Source of the DNA: Sedimentisphaerales bacterium
GTDB taxonomy: Bacteria; Planctomycetota; Phycisphaerae; Sedimentisphaerales; SM23-30
Direction: 5' to 3'
Assembly (NCBI GenBank): GCA_016930295.1
Contig: JAFGHE010000165.1
Span: 1-34,765, forward strand
Length of the DNA stretch: 34,765 nt
Shown: piece by piece, positions 16,196 through 24,304 of the stretch
Numbering within the stretch: position 1 is the stretch's first letter
Layout: each line of letters begins with the position of its first letter
Position numbers and translations under genes: made by a program
The notes under the pieces: model-generated
Database searches by the model: none
The model's input: the letters and a program-made list of their open reading frames with translations, nothing else
Told to the model about the DNA's origin: nothing

Positions 16196-17212
16196 TTGGA
16201 TTCAGCGTCTCGGATAATTTCGATTATTGTGCCGTTGTTAAATGAACGGGAGAACGTGGCAGAGCTGGTAGAGCGCATTGCCGCGGCTATGTCTGGTACA
16301 CAGATGGAATTCGAGGTAATCGTCGTGGACGACGGCAGTACGGATGGTACTCTGGATGTGCTGGGTCAGTTGTATCAGGGGGGTCGATATCCCTGGCTCA
16401 AGATCATCGAACTGCGCCGCAATTTCGGCCAGACGGCTGCGCTGTCAGCAGGTTTTGACTATGCCCGGGGTGATGTGATAATTCCACTTGACGGGGATTT
16501 GCAGAATGATCCGGCGGATATTCCGAAATTAATTACTAAATTAGATGAAGGTTATGATGTGGTCAGCGGCTGGCGACGGCAGCGTCATGACTCTTTTATT
16601 CTGCGTAAGATTCCTTCCTGGATCGCTAATTTTCTTATAGGTCTTATTACCGGCGTGAAGTTACACGATTACGGGTGTACGCTCAAGGCCTATCACAAGG
16701 AAATCATTGCCCATATAAATTTATATGGTGAGATGCATCGGTTTATTCCCGCGATTGCCAGTTGGTCGGGTGCGCGGGTAACCGAGATTGAAGTGACCCA
16801 TCAGCGACGACAGCGGGGTAAAAGCAAGTACGGTCTCAACCGGACCGTTAAGGTTTTACTGGATTTGATTACGGTAAAATTTCTGGGCTCGTTCAGTACC
16901 AAGCCGATCCATATTTTCGGGCTGATGGGGCTATTAACTCTGTTGGGATCGTTCGTAACCGGCGCCACTGTATTGTATCAAAAGTATATTTCCGATTCTC
17001 CGTTGAATATGAATCGTAATCCGCTGTTAACTTTGACAGTGATGTTGACGCTATTGAGTGTACAATTCATGCTGATGGGGCTGCTGGCGGAAATGCTCTG
17101 TCGCACGTATCATGAGTCGCAGAATAAACCGACCTATATCATCCGGCGTATCATGAGTACCACCGACACCCCCCTGCCCGGCCAGACGGGCGAAGGAAAA
17201 ACTAATGCCTAA
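16196..17212 (+). CDS. Polyprenyl-phosphate glycosyltransferase, GT2 (DPM1/GtrB-like)
   Basis: A 338-residue enzyme that moves a sugar from a nucleotide donor to undecaprenyl-type phosphate. It opens with ISIIVPLLNERENV. VIVVDDGSTDGTLDVL is the nucleotide site and IIPLDGDLQNDP contains the metal-binding DxD-type motif. RRQRGKSKYGLNRT near residue 205 is the conserved arginine-rich loop, and it is followed by two membrane helices (about 238-262 and 278-302). Length and layout match GtrB/DPM1-like proteins. The start is TTG: an ATG eight bases upstream is in another frame and soon stops, whereas GGAAAG lies 10 nt before the TTG. It is the first gene of a four-gene unit and overlaps the next by 8 nt. 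Its product would feed the GT-C enzyme. Confidence 0.9.
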   Translation: MDSASRIISIIVPLLNERENVAELVERIAAAMSGTQMEFEVIVVDDGSTDGTLDVLGQLYQGGRYPWLKIIELRRNFGQTAALSAGFDYARGDVIIPLDGDLQNDPADIPKLITKLDEGYDVVSGWRRQRHDSFILRKIPSWIANFLIGLITGVKLHDYGCTLKAYHKEIIAHINLYGEMHRFIPAIASWSGARVTEIEVTHQRRQRGKSKYGLNRTVKVLLDLITVKFLGSFSTKPIHIFGLMGLLTLLGSFVTGATVLYQKYISDSPLNMNRNPLLTLTVMLTLLSVQFMLMGLLAEMLCRTYHESQNKPTYIIRRIMSTTDTPLPGQTGEGKTNA

Positions 17213-19640
17213 ACGCAGAAAACATGCATCACCTTCGCCATCTTCTTCTCCGCCAAAATCACAACGTCCTTTAAAATCGAAATTGACTATTAATCCTAAG
17301 GACATACTCTTTGTGCTGGTGGCCGTGGGCATTGCCCTGGTACCATTTGTTTATGGAAAGTATCTGGAATTTAATAATAAAGATCCGTTTGACGGCAGTA
17401 TGAATATCTATGCCGCCCGATGTCTGTTGAATGGTCAGAAGCTCGGAACTGATATTTATGTCGCGGCCCGGCCGGCCACTCTTCTGGTTAATATCATGGG
17501 GGTCGCTTTATTTGGATATAGTGAACTGGGTCCGAAGTTGATCCAGATGGTTTTACAGATAGCGGCCCTGGGTTTGATGTTGTACACACTGCGGAGGCTC
17601 TATGGTAATTTACCGGCCGGGGTGGCGTTAATTCTGGCCGCGTTTTATCTAAGCTGCCCGCCTTATGCCAAGAATGGTAATGTAAAAGAGCAGTATATGA
17701 TTAGCTGTATGGTCATATCTGTTTGTTCACTTCTTCTTTATTTGTCAGGAAGCTCGAGGCTCTGGCTGATTGTCTGCGGGGCCACGGCGGTGAATATTTA
17801 TTTCTTCAAGCCCACCGGCGTCTCGGCCATTATAGCGGCCCTTGTTTTTCTGGTATTATTAAGAATTCAGGGTGTGTGGTCTGGCCGGCGGATGGTTCGT
17901 GATATATTGCTTATGGCGGCCGGGGTGGTCCTGGGCTCTCTGCCCCTGGCGGGGATGTTCCTCTGGCAGAATCAATTTTTACGGTTTTTCAAGTCGTTTC
18001 CCCTTTTTGCGATCAAACCCCTGCTGGCCATTACGATCATAGGAATGTTCATCTATGGAATTGTTCGCTATCGTCTGTCTTTATACCAACGGATGATACG
18101 TCCTCTAAGGGGGGTGCGCTGGAGTATCTGGGCCGGCGGGGGCATAGCATTGATTCTCATGTATATCGGATGTGTCATTTGTTTGTATATAAAGTATCAT
18201 GACACATCGTTTAATTTCATTGGGGAGGCTGTTTGGGCCAGGTGCCTGGGATGGATTCGGCATCAACTCCATCTGGCCTTTCAACTTGATATATTAAAAA
18301 AAAGCGGGTATCTGGCCGGCAGTCGTTCGGTGGCTGATTTCCAACGGCTCTGGAACGATGTGTTTCACTATTATCGAAGTTTTGTTGTCCCAATCGGGCT
18401 GTCTCTGGCCGCCATTGTCTGGTGGCTGGGGGCACTCATCAAAAAATGCTCCCGCAAAGGCAGGGATAATGTACCGGCATCGCAAGACACTGCGGGTTCA
18501 TCCGGTATAGCTGATTTGCGGGAACGGGTCGTGCTATTGTTTGCCGTCTGGTGGATACTGGATATGCTTTTTATCTGGATTTCGCCGCGCAGCTACGTAC
18601 AATATTTTCTGCCGCTGAATGCCTCGGCCGCCATGTTAACGGCTTATGTTCTGTATCATTGTCGGAATCGGCCGATGGGTTTCATCGGAGTATTCATCGC
18701 ATGGGTAGGTGTAGAGTTGTTCCTGAGATGGATTATTCCGGCGGAATCGTTTCCTTATATAGCATGGGGACCGTCTGAGTTGGCGGGAGAAGGATATTGG
18801 AACAACCTGGCTGGATTATGCTGGCCGCTTCCGGTGGCGATTGTACTCTATCTGTTGCTGACGGGGATCGGAAAAGTTTACCGGATAAACCTGAGAACAG
18901 TTCAATTGATAATGATAGTGATACTGGGTTCATTTTGGGCCTGGGGCTGGAATGAAGACAACATTACCAAGTTTAAGGAAGAAATTGAAAAGGTCAAAAA
19001 AACAAACAACGGAGATGAACGTCTCTTCTGGGAGCAGATCGGTGATTTTATCAAAACCAATTCCGCTCCGGGAGACGGCCTGTTTGTCTGGGGCTGGATG
19101 CCGGGTATCTATGTTCAGGCGCAGCGTTATTGTCCGGCTAATTATGTGGCCGACGCCAATCTGCACACGGAAATGCCCTGGGTGCTGAGGCGCAGGATAC
19201 AGAGGCTGGTCGAGCAACTGAAGCTAAATCCACCTAAATATATCGTCGATCCCCAGTTTTGGATGTATCCTTATTATACAAATGCGTTATTTGACCTCTG
19301 GCCCCGCTGGCTGAACAGGCAACGGATTCAGTTTGATTTGAGGATGGATCAACGATATCCGATTCAGCCGGGTGTTACCTATTGCACATTGGAAGAAGTG
19401 GATACCTATCAGGAGCACCTCCTCCGGCAGATTGAACAATTTACTTTTATGGTTCTGACCCGACCCCAGCGTGCGGGAGGTGCGCTTCCTGAAGAGACGG
19501 CCAAGCGCCTGGCCCGGCGGGAAAAGGTCCGTTACGAGGCGGTATTACCTCTGGTGCGATTCGTCATGAAAAACTACGAACCTGTTGTTGATAATGCTGA
19601 AAATGTGATATTTATCTTTGAACGAAAAATGGATCTCTGA
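17205..19640 (+). CDS. GT-C membrane glycosyltransferase (PMT/ArnT-like)
   Basis: An 811-residue polytopic protein with about 10-12 hydrophobic segments between residues 33 and 590, and a soluble C-terminal part of about 210 residues. The N-terminal 30 residues are Ser/Pro/Lys-rich and cytoplasmic. The first outside loop has KDPFDGSMNIYAARCLLNGQ, the acidic-residue loop where GT-C enzymes carry the catalytic Asp, and then DIYVAARPATLLVNIMGVAL, which is like the ArnT/PMT signature. The C-terminal segment GDGLFVWGWMPGIYVQAQR is also typical. It uses polyprenyl-phosphate sugar donors and faces the envelope. The start overlaps the stop of the GT2 gene (8 nt), so the two are coupled and probably form a donor-transferase pair. 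The acceptor is unknown. Confidence 0.83.
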   Translation: MPKRRKHASPSPSSSPPKSQRPLKSKLTINPKDILFVLVAVGIALVPFVYGKYLEFNNKDPFDGSMNIYAARCLLNGQKLGTDIYVAARPATLLVNIMGVALFGYSELGPKLIQMVLQIAALGLMLYTLRRLYGNLPAGVALILAAFYLSCPPYAKNGNVKEQYMISCMVISVCSLLLYLSGSSRLWLIVCGATAVNIYFFKPTGVSAIIAALVFLVLLRIQGVWSGRRMVRDILLMAAGVVLGSLPLAGMFLWQNQFLRFFKSFPLFAIKPLLAITIIGMFIYGIVRYRLSLYQRMIRPLRGVRWSIWAGGGIALILMYIGCVICLYIKYHDTSFNFIGEAVWARCLGWIRHQLHLAFQLDILKKSGYLAGSRSVADFQRLWNDVFHYYRSFVVPIGLSLAAIVWWLGALIKKCSRKGRDNVPASQDTAGSSGIADLRERVVLLFAVWWILDMLFIWISPRSYVQYFLPLNASAAMLTAYVLYHCRNRPMGFIGVFIAWVGVELFLRWIIPAESFPYIAWGPSELAGEGYWNNLAGLCWPLPVAIVLYLLLTGIGKVYRINLRTVQLIMIVILGSFWAWGWNEDNITKFKEEIEKVKKTNNGDERLFWEQIGDFIKTNSAPGDGLFVWGWMPGIYVQAQRYCPANYVADANLHTEMPWVLRRRIQRLVEQLKLNPPKYIVDPQFWMYPYYTNALFDLWPRWLNRQRIQFDLRMDQRYPIQPGVTYCTLEEVDTYQEHLLRQIEQFTFMVLTRPQRAGGALPEETAKRLARREKVRYEAVLPLVRFVMKNYEPVVDNAENVIFIFERKMDL

Positions 19641-19679
19641 TTTGCTTTTACAATCGGACCGGACCGTGAGGATGAATCT

Positions 19680-20819
19680 ATGAAACTATTGATGATCGAT
19701 TATGAATTTCCTCCCATTGGGGGTGGCGCGGCGCGCGCTCACTTCCATCTATTGCAGGAGTTGGCGACATGGGACGATTTGCATATCGATGTTATCACCA
19801 GCGGTCTGGACAAGGGGTTGCATACGGAAGATTTTTCCGAGACCATCCGGATCCATCGAGTGGGGATTCGAAAAAAGAATCTGCATTATTGGCGTAAGCT
19901 GGAGGTGGTGGAATGGCTATATAAGGCCCAGCGGCATTACCGGCAATTGATCAGTGAAAATAGTTATGATCTGATTCATTTCTTTTTTGGTTTTCCCACC
20001 TGGTGGCGCAGCAGTAAAGAGATACGCAGGATACCGCATGTTATTACACTGTGGGGTTCGGATGTGCCTGGTTTCAATGTCCGGTTACGGCTGGATTACC
20101 TGCTTCTGGCCCCCTTTTTCCGGAAGCGCTGGCGCGGTGCGGCCGGGGTAGTGGCCAACAGTGAAGGGCTGCGTCGCCTGGCGCTGAAATTTATGCCTGA
20201 CATACACATTGATGTCATCCCCAACGGGATTGATACCGTGATGTTTTCGCCGCCCCGGCGGCGTGACTATGCGGCGCCGCTGAAACTGTTGTCGGCCAGC
20301 CGGCTCATCAGTCGCAAGCGTCTGGATATACTGATCCGGGCCGTAGCGCAGGGACTTGAAAGTGGTCTGGATGTGCAACTGACACTGGCGGGTGAAGGAG
20401 ACCTGCTGGCGGAACTGCGTCAACTGGCAGATGACCTGCAGGTTTCGGAACGGGTCCAGTTTCTGGGACGGATTCCGCTGGAAGACATGCCGGAAATCTA
20501 TCGCGGGCATGACATTTTTCTTATGAGCAGCGCCCATGAAGGGATGAGTTGTGCCATGCTGGAATCAATGGCGGCCGGGCTGCCGCTGGTGACCAGTTCC
20601 TGTGAGGGCGTGGACGAACTGATTAACGATAATGGTATTATTGTCTCGGATCCTACTCCGGAAGCCTTTCTCAAAGCTCTGAAAGATTTGGCCGGGAACC
20701 CCGAACGGTGCCGCCAGATGGCCCAGGCGGCCCGGCGTCAGGCGGAAAAATTCAGTTGGCATAATGCCGCCCGGCAGTATTTTGAGTATTATCAGAAGGT
20801 AATCGATCACTCAGATTAG
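19680..20819 (+). CDS. Glycosyltransferase family 4
   Basis: A 379-residue GT-B enzyme. MKLLMIDYEFPPIGGGAARA is the classic start of the N-terminal Rossmann domain. HVITLWGSDVPG is in the acceptor domain. The donor domain has VIPNGIDTVMFSP near 180, LLSASRLISRKRLDILIRA near 200 and LTLAGEGDLL. The E-x7-E motif is EGMSCAMLE, intact, near residue 285. Retaining transfer from a nucleotide sugar is expected. It lies 39 nt after the GT-C gene with no terminator, so it is the third gene in the unit. Confidence 0.9.
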   Translation: MKLLMIDYEFPPIGGGAARAHFHLLQELATWDDLHIDVITSGLDKGLHTEDFSETIRIHRVGIRKKNLHYWRKLEVVEWLYKAQRHYRQLISENSYDLIHFFFGFPTWWRSSKEIRRIPHVITLWGSDVPGFNVRLRLDYLLLAPFFRKRWRGAAGVVANSEGLRRLALKFMPDIHIDVIPNGIDTVMFSPPRRRDYAAPLKLLSASRLISRKRLDILIRAVAQGLESGLDVQLTLAGEGDLLAELRQLADDLQVSERVQFLGRIPLEDMPEIYRGHDIFLMSSAHEGMSCAMLESMAAGLPLVTSSCEGVDELINDNGIIVSDPTPEAFLKALKDLAGNPERCRQMAQAARRQAEKFSWHNAARQYFEYYQKVIDHSD

Positions 20820-20861
20820 CCAGGCATAAAGGCCCAGGGGTATAAAGATACATAGTTAAAA

Positions 20862-21968
20862 ATGACAATAAAACCTGTGAAAATCTGTTTTGTGGCTCCC
20901 AAGGCGTATCCGCTGTTTAATCCGGAGTGTAGCGGTGTGTTTGGCGGCTCGGAGGTGGATTTATATTATCTGGCCACCGAGCTGGCCCGCGACGAGGGAT
21001 TTGAGGTTAGTTTTGTGACGGCGGATTATGGCCAGGAGCAGAGCCTGTTTATTAAGCGGGTGAAAATTATTAAAAGTGTGGATTTTTCTCAAAATGCCTT
21101 ACGCGGCGCCCGGCGGGTCTGGCGGGCCTTAAAACAGGCGGATGCGGATATTTATATGATTAAAAACGCATCCCTGGGGATGTTTCTCTGCGCGTTGTTC
21201 TGCCGGTGGCACAGAAGAATATTTTTATATCGTTCCGCCCATACGGATCAATGTGACGGCACGTATCTGAAGGAGCATCCGGTGGAGGGGTATTTTTTTA
21301 AATGGTCCTTACGCCGGGCGGAGAAGGTTTTTGTACAGAATCAGACGGATATTGAGAATCTCCAGCGCACCGTGGGGGTACCGTCGATCATGATTCCCAA
21401 CGGCCATCAGCTGGAGGAATTAACTCACATTCCACGTGATACGATTCTGTGGGTAGGTCGCAGTGTGGGATTCAAGCAGGCGCACCTGTTTGTCGAACTG
21501 GCCCGGGCGTTGCCTGATAAACATTTTACCATGATTTGCCAGCGGGCCACGGACGACAGCAATTATGATACGTTTTGCCGGTATGCGCAGGAGGTGGACA
21601 ACCTGGAGTTTATGGACCGGGTTCCATTCGCTCAGGTGGACCGTTATTTTCAGAGAGCCAGGATTTTTGTTAATACCAGCCGGGCGGAGGGATTTCCCAA
21701 TACCTTTATCCAGGCCGGCAGGGCCGGGACTGCGATTTTATCGTTAACGGTGGATCCCGATGGAATGCTATCGGAATATGAATGTGGTGTATGCTGCCAT
21801 GGCGACCAGGGGCATCTGGCCGAAGCGCTAACCTCAATGCTGGAGAATGACCGCTACCTGGAGATGGGCCGGAACGCCAGAGGCTATGTGGAAGCACACC
21901 ATGATGTCAGTAAAATTATCAATGACTATAAAACTATATTTCATCAGTTGGTCCAGACATCTGTTTAA
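20862..21968 (+). CDS. Glycosyltransferase family 4-like
   Basis: A 368-residue GT-B protein. ICFVAPKAYPLFNP and FGGSEVDLYYLATELA form the acceptor domain start. The donor domain has IMIPNGHQLEEL, ILWVGRSVGFKQAHLFVELA and EGFPNTFIQAGRAGTAIL. In the E-x7-E motif the second Glu is Gln, as in many GT4 enzymes that read EGFPNTFIQ. It starts 42 nt after the previous gene and is the last of the operon; the next gene is on the opposite strand 112 nt away. No hairpin terminator is obvious. It probably adds a later sugar to the same glycan. Confidence 0.87.
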   Translation: MTIKPVKICFVAPKAYPLFNPECSGVFGGSEVDLYYLATELARDEGFEVSFVTADYGQEQSLFIKRVKIIKSVDFSQNALRGARRVWRALKQADADIYMIKNASLGMFLCALFCRWHRRIFLYRSAHTDQCDGTYLKEHPVEGYFFKWSLRRAEKVFVQNQTDIENLQRTVGVPSIMIPNGHQLEELTHIPRDTILWVGRSVGFKQAHLFVELARALPDKHFTMICQRATDDSNYDTFCRYAQEVDNLEFMDRVPFAQVDRYFQRARIFVNTSRAEGFPNTFIQAGRAGTAILSLTVDPDGMLSEYECGVCCHGDQGHLAEALTSMLENDRYLEMGRNARGYVEAHHDVSKIINDYKTIFHQLVQTSV

Positions 21969-22080
21969 AATGTCTTACCGCAGTAATAAGTAAACGTCAC
22001 GTGGAGTATCCCGCGTTTCAGCATGCCAAGATTTACGGGAATATTAATACCTCTGGCTCATGGCGCCAAAGTTCAGTCCT

Positions 22081-22830
22081 TCAATATTTGACCCATTGGA
22101 GGCTCAGGCCGTTAGCGGGTGCTTTGTGGCCGGCAGCGCGGCGGGTGTGAGCGGCGAGGATGTCGGGAATACCGTCGGGGGATAATCGGCCGCGCCCGAC
22201 CTCGAGTAAGGTCCCCACGATATTGCGTACCATGTTATAGAGGAACCCGTTTCCTTCGACATCGACATAGAGGTAATGGCCGGTGCGCCAGACGCGGCAT
22301 TGATAAATCGTGCGTACCGTGTTTTTTTCCTTATTACCGGCATCCATGGAAGAGAAACTGGCAAAATCGTGTTCGCCCACCAGGTCGAGCGCTGCCACAC
22401 GCATCAACTGTTCATCGCAGGGGTGATAATAATGGCAACAGTATCGGATCTCTTTAATAGGAATCTCGGCGTGGTTGAAAACCGCGTAGCGGTAGAGCTT
22501 GCTTTTAGCAGAGGCAATGGCGTCGAAGTCGTCGGGCACATCCTGGGATTGTAACGCGCAGATGTCGGCGGGCAGAAATTTATTGATGACCCGGTAAACT
22601 TTTTCGGTGGGAATGGGGGTATTGGTCATGAAGTTGGCGACCTGCCCGGCGGCATGGACGCCGGCGTCGGTACGACCGGAACCGCGCAGATTTACCTGCT
22701 CGCCCAGGGCCCTGGCAATCGCTTCCTCCAGAGCCTGCTGGATGGTCATCAGGCCCTCTTTCTGCCGCTGCCAGCCATGATAATCGGTGCCGTCGTAACT
22801 GATGGTCAGTTTTATATTACGTGGGGACAT
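22081..22830 (-). CDS. truA: tRNA pseudouridine(38-40) synthase TruA
   Basis: A 249-residue enzyme that isomerises uridine 38-40 in the anticodon arm. The N-terminus has ISYDGTDYHGWQRQ, and the active-site motif GSGRTDAGVHA carries the catalytic Asp55. The second half has FASFSSMDAGNKEKNTVRTI, YVDVEGNGFLYNMVRNIVGT and GLSLQWVKY, all characteristic. Length fits the family. Start at the ATG whose reading begins MSPRNIKLTISYDG. It lies downstream of asd on the same strand but a probable terminator separates them, so it may have its own promoter in the 157-nt gap. Confidence 0.96.
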   Translation of the reverse strand: MSPRNIKLTISYDGTDYHGWQRQKEGLMTIQQALEEAIARALGEQVNLRGSGRTDAGVHAAGQVANFMTNTPIPTEKVYRVINKFLPADICALQSQDVPDDFDAIASAKSKLYRYAVFNHAEIPIKEIRYCCHYYHPCDEQLMRVAALDLVGEHDFASFSSMDAGNKEKNTVRTIYQCRVWRTGHYLYVDVEGNGFLYNMVRNIVGTLLEVGRGRLSPDGIPDILAAHTRRAAGHKAPANGLSLQWVKY

Positions 22831-22910
22831 TGTACTATTCGGATCCTACACCTCTCCCTATCGACATCGGCAAAGGTGCCACCCAATTTTATGTTAGTTA
22901 ATCCGATGTT

Positions 22911-22965
22911 TAAAACAAAATCACCCCCAAGCCTATTCCGTTATCACAAAATCCGCCTGGGGGCG
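22911..22965 (-). terminator. Probable intrinsic terminator of asd
   Basis: On the minus strand CGCCCCCAGGC pairs with GCTTGGGGGTG, 11 pairs including two wobbles, with a 22-nt loop, followed by ATTTTGTTTTA. It starts 23 nt after the asd stop. Confidence 0.6.
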
Positions 22966-22987
22966 TCATCGTGTTTTATATTTATAT

Positions 22988-23989
22988 TTATACCAGATGT
23001 TCGGCGATCTGGATGGCGTTGAGGGCGGCGCCTTTGCGTAGCTGGTCGCCGGCGACGAAGATGTTGATGCCGCGGTTATCCGGCAGTGACTCGTCGCGCC
23101 GGATGCGCCCCACGAGGATATCATCCTGGCCGGTGGCGTCCATGGGCATGGGGAAATAATTGTTTTCCCAGTCGTCCACCACGGTTACGCCGGGCGCCTG
23201 ATGGAGCAGGTCCACTACTTCATCCACGTCGATGGGGTTGGCAAATTCCAGGTTGATGCTCTCACAATGGGCCCGCAGGACCGGCACGCGGATACAGGTG
23301 GCGGTAATGACGATGGAGTCATCGTTAAATATTTTGTGGGTCTCATGGACCAGTTTCATTTCTTCCACGTTGTAGCCGTTTTCGCCGATTTTGCTGTCGT
23401 GACTGAACACGTTAAAAGCGCAGGGATGCTGGAACGCCTGGGGTTGTGGTTCCTTGCCGTCGAGGACATCTTTGATCTGATGTTTGAGTTCCTCCATGGC
23501 CTTCCAGCCGGCGCCGCTGACCGCCTGATAGGTACTGACCACCATGCGCCTGACCGGGTTGGCCTGATGGAGGGGCCAGACCGGCACAATTCCGATAATG
23601 GTCGAACAATTCGGGTTGGCGATGATGCCTTTACTGGTGTGGATGGCCTCCGGGTTAATCTCGGGGATCACCAGCGGGACATCTGCGTCCATGCGGAACG
23701 CAGAAGAATTATCCACCATGGTACATCCGGCCGCGGTGACAGCGGGTCCGAACTTTTTGCTGATGGAACCGCCGGCACTAAAAAGGGCAATATCCATATC
23801 TTTAAAGCTGTCTTCTGTCAATTCTTCAATAGTATATTCCTTACCCGCCAGGGTTACTTTTTTGCCGGCCGAACGAGATGAAGCCAGCATCTTATAGTCC
23901 GTAGCGGGGAAACTCCGCTGTTCCAGAATACTTAAAAACTCCTGACCGACCGCACCGGTCACACCGGCGATTGCTACTCTAAGCGACAT
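22988..23989 (-). CDS. asd: Aspartate-semialdehyde dehydrogenase
   Basis: A 333-residue NADPH enzyme that makes aspartate semialdehyde from aspartyl phosphate, on the way to lysine, diaminopimelate, threonine and methionine. VAIAGVTGAVGQEFL is the cofactor loop, SAGGSISKKF near 71-80 fits phosphate and cofactor binding, and IIANPNCSTI carries the catalytic Cys128. RVPVLRAHCESINLEF near residue 240 contains the active-site His. The length matches bacterial Asd. GAAAGG precedes the ATG by about 10 nt. The adjoining truA is unrelated in pathway. Confidence 0.96.
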   Translation of the reverse strand: MSLRVAIAGVTGAVGQEFLSILEQRSFPATDYKMLASSRSAGKKVTLAGKEYTIEELTEDSFKDMDIALFSAGGSISKKFGPAVTAAGCTMVDNSSAFRMDADVPLVIPEINPEAIHTSKGIIANPNCSTIIGIVPVWPLHQANPVRRMVVSTYQAVSGAGWKAMEELKHQIKDVLDGKEPQPQAFQHPCAFNVFSHDSKIGENGYNVEEMKLVHETHKIFNDDSIVITATCIRVPVLRAHCESINLEFANPIDVDEVVDLLHQAPGVTVVDDWENNYFPMPMDATGQDDILVGRIRRDESLPDNRGINIFVAGDQLRKGAALNAIQIAEHLV

Positions 23990-24304
23990 AACCAGTTACC
24001 TTTCTTATAGTTAACAAACTCCTGCAAAATATTATATTATCCAGCTCTCTGTCCAGTACAAAGATTCTGGTTCTTCTGCCGGGTTGGTACGATGGAGACA
24101 GATATCCCCCGCCAACACACCGGAATTTTAGAGTATATCATTTATGTAGGATAATGCAAGTCGGAAGTATGTTAAAAAATCCGCCATATTATTTTTTACT
24201 ATGCTCCGGTCGGCTGCTTGTGTTATAGTTTGTTTCGGTTCACGCTAATATAGCGGCCAGTAAAAAAATTACGGATTTAATTTTGCTTTCCGAGGAGACC
24301 TGTT
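23990..24304. other. Divergent intergenic region, asd / GH97
   Basis: A 315-nt gap between divergent genes. It must hold promoters for asd and for the GH97-ktrB unit. I see no convincing -35/-10 pair: TATAGT near 24224 lacks a partner. No ORF, no hairpin terminator. Confidence 0.5.
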
